Shown piece after piece: positions 1 to 4,482 of a stretch of DNA of 5,413 nt. The stretch covers positions 1 to 5,413 of the forward strand of contig JACCZP010000106.1 of assembly GCA_013695885.1 (NCBI GenBank), given 5' to 3'. Source of the stretch: Thermoleophilaceae bacterium (GTDB lineage: Bacteria; Actinomycetota; Thermoleophilia; Solirubrobacterales; Thermoleophilaceae). The notes under the pieces are model-generated. The model made no database searches, was not told the origin of the DNA, and was given only the letters and a program-made list of their open reading frames with translations. Each line of letters begins with the position of its first letter. Positions within the stretch are counted from its first letter, which is position 1. Made by a program: the position numbers and the translations under genes.

Positions 1-1149
1 TGGTTCTTCCTCGTATTCCCGGCGCTGACGCTCAACTACATGGGGCAGGGGACGCTCATTCTCCAGTCGCCGCAGGCCGTCAGCGACCCCTTCTACCTCC
101 TGGTTCCCGGCTGGGCTCAGATACCGATGGTGCTGCTTGCGACCGCGGCGACGGTCATCGCCTCGCAGGCCGTCATCTCCGGCGCGTTCTCGGTCACCCG
201 CCAGGCGCTCCAGCTCGGCTTCCTCCCGTGGCTGCGGATCCGTCACACCTCGCGCGAGGAGGGACAGATCTACAGCCCGGCGGTGAACGGCGGGCTGTTC
301 GTGGCGGTGGTCGGGCTGGTGATCGGCTTCGGCTCCTCGAGCGCCCTGGCGTCCGCGTACGGGATCGCGGTGACCGGGACGCTCGCCATCGACACGATCC
401 TCTTCTTCGTGGTCGTCCGCGCACTGTGGCACAGGCCGGTCTGGATGGTCGTCCTCGGCGGTCTGGGCTTCCTGGTCGTCGACCTGGCGTTCCTGGGGGC
501 CAACCTGCCGAAGGTGCCCTCGGGCGGCTGGTTCCCGCTCGTGGTCGCCGTGGTCGTATTCACCGTGCTGATGACCTGGCGCAAGGGTCGGCGGATCCTG
601 ACGCCGAGACGCCATGAGAAGGAGGGGCAACTGGACGATTTCGTGGAGGAGATCCGGGCGATGGACCCGCCGATCTACCGCGCCCCCGGGACGGCCATCT
701 TCCTGCACGGCGGCAAGGAGACGACGCCGCTGGCCCTGCGCGACAACGTCGACTACAACCGCGTGCTGCACGAGAGCGCCGTGATCGTCTCCATCGACAT
801 GGCGAGCACCCCGCACGTCCGGCGCTCGGAGCGGCTATCGGTCGACTGCCTCGGCTACGAGGACGACGGCATCTCCCACATGACGTTGCGATTCGGATTC
901 CGCGAGGAGACGGACGTGCCGAAGGCCCTGCGTGAGTTCGACGGCGGGAGGCTCGAGACGGACCTCGACCTCGAGCACGCCAACTACTTCGTCTCGAAGA
1001 TGACCATCGTCTGCACCGACGCGAAGGGCATGAACAGGTGGCGCAAGAAGCTCTTCGCGGCCACTTCGCACGCCGCGGACAGCCCGTCCGAGTTCTTCCA
1101 CCTGCCGAACGACCGGATCGTGACGCTCGGGTCGCACATCGAGCTATAG
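1..1149 (+). CDS. kup: Kup/HAK/KT-family potassium uptake transporter, C-terminal part (5' truncated by window edge)
   Basis: Proton-coupled K+ uptake protein of the cytoplasmic membrane. The reading frame is open from base 1 (WFFLVFPALTLNYMGQG), so the ATG at 40 is an internal Met, not the start. The 382 visible codons are roughly the last 60% of a family whose members usually have 600-700 residues. Typical Kup stretches, numbered from base 1, are the LNYMGQG motif near 11-17, ATVIASQAVISGAFSVTRQA at 50-69, GQIYSPAVN at 88-96 and SSALASAYGIAVTGT at 113-127. Several hydrophobic helices follow up to about residue 192. Next comes a basic linker (WRKGRRILTPRR), then the cytosolic C-terminal domain starting near PGTAIFLHGG and ending EFFHLPNDRIVTLGSHIEL, the usual family ending. 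It converges on the ABC permease with 13 bp between stops. The assignment is from recognised family motifs; the promoter and N-terminus lie outside the window. Confidence 0.95.
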   Translation, partial: WFFLVFPALTLNYMGQGTLILQSPQAVSDPFYLLVPGWAQIPMVLLATAATVIASQAVISGAFSVTRQALQLGFLPWLRIRHTSREEGQIYSPAVNGGLFVAVVGLVIGFGSSSALASAYGIAVTGTLAIDTILFFVVVRALWHRPVWMVVLGGLGFLVVDLAFLGANLPKVPSGGWFPLVVAVVVFTVLMTWRKGRRILTPRRHEKEGQLDDFVEEIRAMDPPIYRAPGTAIFLHGGKETTPLALRDNVDYNRVLHESAVIVSIDMASTPHVRRSERLSVDCLGYEDDGISHMTLRFGFREETDVPKALREFDGGRLETDLDLEHANYFVSKMTIVCTDAKGMNRWRKKLFAATSHAADSPSEFFHLPNDRIVTLGSHIEL

Positions 1150-1162
1150 GGCCGCGGCCGCC

Positions 1163-1930
1163 TCAGGCCCGCAGCCGGTTCCCGGTCGCGAACATGCGGA
1201 AGTTGAACGCCGTGAGGGCGAGCGTGGCCACGGTCAGCAGGGCGAGGGACACCGCGACGTTCGCGTCGGCGTAGCCGAGGAACCCGTAGCGCACGAGCGC
1301 GATCATGTAATAGACCGGGTTGAAGTAGGTGAGAGTCTGGAACGGCTCCGGGAGCAGCGAGGCGGAGTAGAAGACCCCGCCCAGGAAGATGAGCGGCTGG
1401 AGCACGAAGGTCTGGGCGAACGAGACGTCGTCGAACTGCTCGGCTCGGACGCCGACGAGCACGCCGAGCTGCGAGAAGAAGAAGCCGGTGAGCAGCAGCG
1501 CCGCCAGCAGGATGAAGACGTGCTCGACCGGGAGGTCGATCAGCAGCGATGCGGCGGTGAAGGTCAGGATCGCGACGATCATCCCCCGCAGGAAGCCCCC
1601 GAGCGAGAAGGCGAGGAGGAGCTCGAGGGGCGAGGCGGGCGAGGAGAGCTGGTCGTCGATCGCGCGCTGGAACTTCTGCTGGAGGATCGAGGACGAGTTG
1701 TTCGAGAACGCGTTGATCGCCCAGGCCATCATGATCAGGCCGGGGATGATGAAGACGACGTAGTCGAACCCGTTCAGCTCGTTGATCCGCGACCCGAGCG
1801 CCGCGCCGAACACAGAGATGTATAGGAAGGTCTCGAGCAGCGGCGCCCCGAGGGTCTGTCGCTTGATCTTCCAGAAGCGGTTCACCTCGCGCCGCACGAG
1901 CGAGAAGAACCGGATCTGCGCCGCGCTCAC
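1163..1930 (-). CDS. ABC-2 type transporter permease, YadH/NodJ-like
   Basis: Membrane subunit of an ABC exporter, 255 residues, the usual length for the YadH/NodJ group. A cytosolic N-terminus with an amphipathic basic stretch (REVNRFWKIKRQTL, about 14-27) precedes about six hydrophobic segments, near residues 30-46, 57-75, 107-131, 136-160, 172-191 and 226-246. Family signatures are PGLIMMAWAINAFSN after TM2, the coupling region FQRAIDDQLSSPASPLELL (88-106), and FDDVSFAQTFVLQPLIFLGGVFYS followed by YFNPVYYMIALVRYGFLG (202-219). The start is the GTG at 1930-1928; no other in-frame start lies between it and the ATPase stop, 28 bp upstream. The GTG lacks a nearby Shine-Dalgarno and may be reached by reinitiation from an 11-codon mini-ORF (see that entry). 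It is the partner of the upstream ATPase. The substrate cannot be told from sequence: a drug, lipid or polysaccharide is possible. Confidence 0.93.
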   Translation of the reverse strand: MSAAQIRFFSLVRREVNRFWKIKRQTLGAPLLETFLYISVFGAALGSRINELNGFDYVVFIIPGLIMMAWAINAFSNNSSSILQQKFQRAIDDQLSSPASPLELLLAFSLGGFLRGMIVAILTFTAASLLIDLPVEHVFILLAALLLTGFFFSQLGVLVGVRAEQFDDVSFAQTFVLQPLIFLGGVFYSASLLPEPFQTLTYFNPVYYMIALVRYGFLGYADANVAVSLALLTVATLALTAFNFRMFATGNRLRA

Positions 1931-1962
1931 GGGCTCGGCATCGGGATGCGAGCCGCGCTCAA
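1911..1962 (-). repeat. imperfect 20-bp direct repeat (1911-1930 and 1943-1962) at the permease start
   Basis: The two copies are 32 bp apart and agree at 15 of 20 positions, including an unbroken TGAGCGCGGC and ATCC at the same offset. The downstream copy is the first six codons of the permease; the upstream copy begins at the TTGA overlapping the ATPase stop. The 32-bp offset is not a multiple of three, so the upstream copy is out of frame with the permease. Similarity stops after about 20 bp, so this is either an old, decayed duplication or chance in GC-rich DNA. Confidence 0.45.
1927..1962 (-). CDS. possible 11-codon coupling mini-ORF between ATPase and permease
   Basis: A TTG at 1962-1960 sits inside the TTGA that also holds the ATPase stop. 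It follows, after CCC, a 10-nt match to the anti-Shine-Dalgarno complement. The frame encodes MSAARIPMPSP and ends in a TGA at 1929-1927 that overlaps the permease GTG as GTGA. It therefore has the geometry of a translational-coupling relay: ATPase stop, mini-ORF, permease start. Its first residues (MSAARI) resemble the permease N-terminus (MSAAQI), which suggests a partial duplication. It could equally be a relic with no translation. Confidence 0.3.
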   Translation of the reverse strand: MSAARIPMPSP

Positions 1963-2774
1963 GGGATCACCTCGGCGCGGGCGCGTGAGAGCTCCTTGCG
2001 GCCGACCAGCTCGAGGTAGGCGTCCTCGAGGCTCGTGACGCCGAACTCGGCGGCGAGCTCCTGACTCGTGCCCTTCGCCACGATCCTCCCGTCGTTGATG
2101 AAGGCGATGCGGTCGCAGAGGCGCTCGGCCTCCTCCAGGTAGTGCGTGGTGAGGAGGATGGTCGTGCCCTCCTCGTTGATGCGCTCCACGTAGCGCCACA
2201 GCTCGAGCCGCAACTCGACGTCCACCCCCGCGGTCGGCTCGTCGAGGATCAGCAGCCGCGGGCGGTGCATCAGCGCCCGGGCGAGCACCAGCCGCCTCTT
2301 CATCCCGCCCGAGAGCGTCCGCGTCCGGTCGTCCTTCTTGGACGCGAGCGAGAAGGCCTCGAGCAGCTCGCGGGTCCGCTCCCGGCGCTCGCGCTTCGGC
2401 ATCCCGAAGTAGCCCGCGTGGTAGTCGAGCGTCTCCTCGAGCGTTAGGAACCAGTCGAGGTTGAGCTCCTGGGGCGCGAGGCCGACGGCCAGACGGGCCT
2501 CCTCGTAGTGGTCGAGGGCGTCGTGGCCGAACACGCGCACGGTCCCCGATGTCGCGCGGGCGAGCCCCGTCGCGCAGTGGATGAGCGTCGACTTGCCGGC
2601 GCCGTTCGGCCCGAGGAGCCCGAAGAACTCGCCGGTCTCGATCTCGAGCGACACGCCCCTCAGGGCCTCGGTCCCCGTCGGATAGCGCTTGACGAGATCG
2701 GTCACCTCGAGCGCGGTCACGCCCCCCGCGACGGGCGGATCGTTGAGCGGCGAGCGGACGATGGAGGAGAGCAT
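1959..2774 (-). CDS. ABC transporter ATP-binding protein, YadG/NodI-like
   Basis: ATP-hydrolysing subunit that powers the downstream permease. Numbered from the ATG at 2774 (271 residues), it has the Walker A loop GPNGAGKS (55-62), the Q-loop Gln in LAPQELN (102), the signature LSGGM (154-158), Walker B LLILDEP (174-180) and the switch His in LTTHYLEEAE (211). The run LSGGMKRRLVLARALMHRP plus DEPTAGVDVELR is close to the YadG/NodI/DrrA subgroup, as is the C-terminal SLEDAYLELVGRKEL. I chose the ATG at 2774 because the predicted promoter puts +1 at about 2775; the ATG at 2783 would be inside the -10 box. Family similarity begins only at VTALEV, whose GTG (2720-2718) is a third candidate. The stop overlaps a TTG in TTGA and the C-terminal codons form a strong Shine-Dalgarno, so the pair is an operon. 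Confidence 0.95.
   Translation of the reverse strand: MLSSIVRSPLNDPPVAGGVTALEVTDLVKRYPTGTEALRGVSLEIETGEFFGLLGPNGAGKSTLIHCATGLARATSGTVRVFGHDALDHYEEARLAVGLAPQELNLDWFLTLEETLDYHAGYFGMPKRERRERTRELLEAFSLASKKDDRTRTLSGGMKRRLVLARALMHRPRLLILDEPTAGVDVELRLELWRYVERINEEGTTILLTTHYLEEAERLCDRIAFINDGRIVAKGTSQELAAEFGVTSLEDAYLELVGRKELSRARAEVIP
1964..1973 (-). promoter_or_regulatory. strong Shine-Dalgarno inside the ATPase 3' end
   Basis: The - strand reads GAGGTGATCC, a 10-nt perfect complement of the conserved 16S rRNA 3' end (GGAUCACCUC). It also encodes the ATPase C-terminal Glu-Val-Ile-Pro. Its GAGG core is 7 nt from the TTG at 1962, an ideal spacing. It is more than 30 nt from the GTG that opens the permease frame, too far to serve it directly. 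Confidence 0.6.
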
Positions 2775-2781
2775 GGCAGCC

Positions 2782-2812
2782 ATGATGCAGCTTCAACCGG
2801 AGTTGAAGTCAA
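2782..2812 (-). promoter_or_regulatory. MerR-type promoter of the ABC exporter operon
   Basis: On the - strand, TTGACT (2812-2807, 5/6 match to the -35 consensus) and CATCAT (2787-2782, 4/6 match to the -10) are separated by exactly 19 bp. Most sigma-70 promoters have 17 bp. The over-long 19-bp spacer with a dyad inside it is the hallmark of promoters activated by MerR-family regulators through DNA untwisting. The predicted +1 is near 2775, just before the ATG at 2774, so the message would be leaderless. No MerR gene is in this window. Confidence 0.6.
2791..2808 (-). promoter_or_regulatory. perfect 7-4-7 inverted repeat, probable MerR-family operator
   Basis: The - strand reads CTTCAAC-TCCG-GTTGAAG: two perfectly complementary 7-bp arms around a 4-bp centre, 18 bp in all. 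It starts at the end of the -35 box and fills most of the spacer to the -10. Length and position match operators of SoxR/MerR-like regulators. The site also lies in the 111-bp gap shared with the divergent small membrane protein gene, which it might influence as well. Confidence 0.6.
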
Positions 2813-2872
2813 GGGCGGCCGCGATCGGACCGGAGCACGAGGCGCGCGATGGGCCCCGGACTTGAAGGCCAC

Positions 2873-2878
2873 TACCGT
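2873..2878 (+). promoter_or_regulatory. -10 box (TACCGT) of the small membrane protein gene
   Basis: TACCGT fits TANNNT and lies exactly 7 nt before the GTG at 2886, so transcription would begin at or one base before the start codon. No Shine-Dalgarno is present. No convincing -35 lies 16-19 bp upstream, as is common for actinobacterial promoters. The same box and spacing recur at 3148. Confidence 0.5.
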
Positions 2879-2885
2879 TCGTCCC

Positions 2886-3104
2886 GTGAGCAGCATCGAG
2901 CCACGCGGCGGTCGGCCCCTCTCGCGCCGAGCCAAGGAGCAGCGCGCCTACCGACTGGTGCTAGTGGGAGGCGGTTCGGCTGCCGTCGCGGTCGTCGGCT
3001 TCGTGCTGGCGGTGATCGGCGTGATCGGCTTCACCCTCCCGGTGCTCGCCGTGCTCGTCGCGGTGGCCTGCCTGCTGCTGTTCCGCCGGACCGTCTCGCG
3101 CTGA
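2886..3104 (+). CDS. small two-helix membrane protein, function unknown
   Basis: A 72-residue protein I do not recognise. The frame is open far upstream over the antisense of the ATPase. The GTG at 2886 is chosen because a TACCGT -10 box lies 7 nt before it and because the upstream translation has no protein character. A polar, basic N-terminus (SSIEPRGGRPLSRRAKEQRAYR, residues 2-23) precedes a long hydrophobic stretch at about 24-48 (LVLVGGGSAAVAVVGFVLAVIGVIG). A proline-containing turn leads to a second helix at about 51-66 (LPVLAVLVAVACLLLF), and the tail is RRTVSR. The positive residues at both ends favour an N-in/C-in hairpin. The ordinary codon composition and alternating helix pattern support a real gene. 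It is divergent from the ABC operon and 56 bp ahead of the VOC gene. Confidence 0.7.
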   Translation: MSSIEPRGGRPLSRRAKEQRAYRLVLVGGGSAAVAVVGFVLAVIGVIGFTLPVLAVLVAVACLLLFRRTVSR

Positions 3105-3117
3105 GTCCCGGTCCGGC
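3085..3117 (+). terminator. GC-rich stem-loop over the stop of the small membrane protein gene
   Basis: GCCGGACCG (3085-3093) pairs perfectly with CGGTCCGGC (3109-3117): a 9-bp stem with a 15-nt loop containing the TGA stop. No T-tract follows, so a classic intrinsic terminator is not shown. GC-rich hairpins without U-runs have been proposed as terminators in actinobacteria. It would separate this gene from the promoter at 3148. Confidence 0.3.
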
Positions 3118-3147
3118 CGGCGATGCGGAGGCCACCGTCCGGGCGAG

Positions 3148-3153
3148 TACCGT
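3148..3153 (+). promoter_or_regulatory. -10 box (TACCGT) of the VOC gene
   Basis: Identical hexamer and identical 7-nt gap to the start codon as the element at 2873, here before the ATG at 3161. No Shine-Dalgarno is in the interval (GGCGGGC). The match suggests an independently transcribed leaderless gene. Confidence 0.5.
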
Positions 3154-3160
3154 GGCGGGC

Positions 3161-3514
3161 ATGGCCGAGCCCGGACGCCCCCTGATCGAGTTCCCCGCGG
3201 ACGAGCCCGAACGCGCACTTCGCTTCTGGACCGGCGTGCTCGACCTCGCCTTCGAGCCCCGCACCGCCGGAGAGGGCGAGGGATGGGAGACCCGCTCGGG
3301 TGGCGCTGCGGTGGGGGTGCATGCGCGCGGGCCGGGTCCCGGCGACCGGTTCTCCCTGCCCTACTTCGAGGTCGACGACCTGCCGGCCGTGCTGGCGAGC
3401 GTCGCGGACCTCGGCGGCAGCGTGGTCCACCCCGGCGAGGCGTGGGCGGTGTGCCGGGACTCCGAGGGCAGCCCGTTCGGCCTGGCCGCCCGCGCTTCCG
3501 CCGCCAAGACGTAG
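3161..3514 (+). CDS. VOC superfamily (glyoxalase/bleomycin-resistance-like) protein
   Basis: A 117-residue single-domain protein of the vicinal oxygen chelate fold, close to the normal length for one VOC domain. The first repeat opens with PLIEFPADEPERALRFWTGVLDLAFEPR (about 7-34), the usual first strand and helix. The second repeat is SLPYFEVDDLPAVLASVADLGGSVVHPGEAWAVCRDSEGSPFGLA (about 65-109). The ending CRDSEGSPFGLA is typical of glyoxalase-like members. Family members may be metal-dependent lyases, dioxygenases or simple binding proteins; I cannot assign metal ligands or a substrate. The start is the ATG at 3161, 7 nt after TACCGT; the frame's upstream extension overlaps the small membrane protein gene and is not protein-like. 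It converges on the exonuclease gene with 11 bp between stops. Confidence 0.88.
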   Translation: MAEPGRPLIEFPADEPERALRFWTGVLDLAFEPRTAGEGEGWETRSGGAAVGVHARGPGPGDRFSLPYFEVDDLPAVLASVADLGGSVVHPGEAWAVCRDSEGSPFGLAARASAAKT

Positions 3515-3525
3515 CGGCCGGGGCC

Positions 3526-4482
3526 CTAGAGGCCGTCCCGAGCGGCGCGGTCGAGGCGCTCGGCCAGCCGGTTCATGCCGTGCTCGCGTGCGGCGGCGGC
3601 GGCACCGGTGAAGTCGGTCGGCCGGTCCTCGGGCAGCTCGACCTCGACGTCGCGGAGGGTGGCGATCTCCTTGAAGGCAAGCAACTGCTCGCGGCCGTCG
3701 CAGAGCGCGGTCCGCACGCTCGGCCGACTCTCGGCGAGCGCCCCGGCGAGCGTCTCCTCCAGTGAGCCGTGGCGGCGCAGGAGATCCGCCGCCGTCTTCT
3801 CGCCGATCCCCTTGGCCCCGGGGATGCCGTCGGAGGGGTCGCCGCGCAGGGCGATGAAGTCCGGCACGAGCTCCGGGGGGACGCCGTAGCGGCGCCTCAC
3901 CTCCTCGGGATCGATCCGCTCGGCCCCCTGGCGCCCGGTGCGCACGTAGAGGATCGTCACCCGCTCGCCCGCGCACTGGAACAGATCCCGGTCCCCGGTC
4001 ATCACGAGGGCCCGGCCGCCTCGCTCGGCCTCCCGGCGGGCGTAGGCGCCGAGCAGGTCGTCGGCCTCGAGGGCGTCGTGCCTTGCGACCGCCCAGCCGA
4101 AGGCGCCCAGGAAGGCAGGCGCCGCGGCGAACTGAGCCACCAGCTCGCCCGGGACCTCGGGTCGCGCCGCGTGATAGCCGTCGAAGAGGGCCACGCGGTA
4201 ATGGGCCGCCTCCGCTCCGAAGCAGACGACCACCGCGCGCGTCTCGAAGGTCGCGACCTCCTGGAGGATCAGGTTGACGGCTCCGAGAAGCGCGTTCACC
4301 GGCTGCCCGTCCGCTCCCTCGATCGAAGTGGGAAGGGCGTGGAAGGCCCGGAAGAACATCGAGTCTCCGTCGACTACGAGCAGCTCGCCGGCGATGGCCC
4401 CACCGTATCGCGGCTGAGTAGGGTGCCGCCCTCCATGACCGTCGTCTTCCCCGAGTACGAGACCCGCAAGGAGCGCCTGCAC
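3526..4482 (-). CDS. stand-alone 5'-3' exonuclease (Pol I N-terminal / FEN-like) with altered active site
   Basis: Metal-dependent 5' nuclease like the N-terminal domain of DNA polymerase I, without a polymerase; likely roles are Okazaki-fragment or repair flap processing. Numbered from the GTG at 4482: LLVVDGDSMFFRAFHALP (34-51, Asp38, Arg45), EADD (139-142), VMTGDRD (160-166) and the helix-hairpin-helix GDPSDGIPGAKGIGEKTA (214-231). Two usual active-site residues differ: the metal-ligand Asp of the family's V-F-D-A motif is Gly89 (VVVCFGAEAAHYR), and the Lys of Y-K-x-x-R is His104 (GYHAARP). The start is uncertain. GTG 4482 is the only ATG/GTG/TTG that keeps Asp38, but it overlaps the divergent oxidoreductase by 48 bp and adds about 30 residues without family character. 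The domain clearly begins by about 4395. Mycobacteria carry a similar stand-alone protein. Confidence 0.9.
   Translation of the reverse strand: MQALLAGLVLGEDDGHGGRHPTQPRYGGAIAGELLVVDGDSMFFRAFHALPTSIEGADGQPVNALLGAVNLILQEVATFETRAVVVCFGAEAAHYRVALFDGYHAARPEVPGELVAQFAAAPAFLGAFGWAVARHDALEADDLLGAYARREAERGGRALVMTGDRDLFQCAGERVTILYVRTGRQGAERIDPEEVRRRYGVPPELVPDFIALRGDPSDGIPGAKGIGEKTAADLLRRHGSLEETLAGALAESRPSVRTALCDGREQLLAFKEIATLRDVEVELPEDRPTDFTGAAAAAREHGMNRLAERLDRAARDGL
4402..4407 (-). promoter_or_regulatory. possible -10 box (TACGGT) of the exonuclease gene
   Basis: TACGGT on the - strand fits TANNNT and resembles the TACCGT boxes seen twice elsewhere in the window. The predicted +1 is near 4395, at the edge of the recognisable nuclease domain, where the codon is ATC rather than a normal start. 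If real, the GTG at 4482 is not on the transcript. Confidence 0.3.
4419..4424 (+). promoter_or_regulatory. possible -10 box (TAGGGT) of the FAD oxidoreductase gene
   Basis: TAGGGT fits TANNNT and lies 10 nt before the ATG at 4435, giving a predicted leader of about 4 nt. No Shine-Dalgarno is visible in GCCGCCCTCC. It is divergent from, and within 20 bp of, the exonuclease -10 candidate. Confidence 0.35.

Noticed and set aside
1154..1161. NotI site GCGGCCGC as a sign of cloned or vector DNA
   Set aside because: A single 8-bp GC site is expected occasionally in DNA this GC-rich; both flanking genes continue to normal stops with no vector sequence.
1149..1170. Palindromic GC run between the kup and permease stops as a terminator
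   Set aside because: GGCCGCGGCC is a palindrome but leaves no room for a loop, and the alternative GGGCC/GGCCC stem is only 5 bp with a 12-nt loop; no T-tract on either strand.
1927..2796. 289-codon frame on the - strand across the ATPase
   Set aside because: Out-of-frame shadow of the ATPase with an Arg-rich translation. Only its last 11 codons, after the TTG at 1962, are kept as a possible mini-ORF.
2862..2867. TTGAAG as the -35 box for the small membrane protein gene
   Set aside because: It is only 5 bp from the TACCGT box, far too close for a -35/-10 pair.
2508..2885. Upstream extension of the small membrane protein frame
   Set aside because: It is antisense to the ATPase and has no protein character; the -10 box at 2873 and the GTG at 2886 give a better start.
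3515..3535. CGGCC/GGCCG hairpin between the VOC and exonuclease stops as a terminator
   Set aside because: Only 5 bp of pairing with an 11-nt loop and no T-tract; expected by chance at this GC content.
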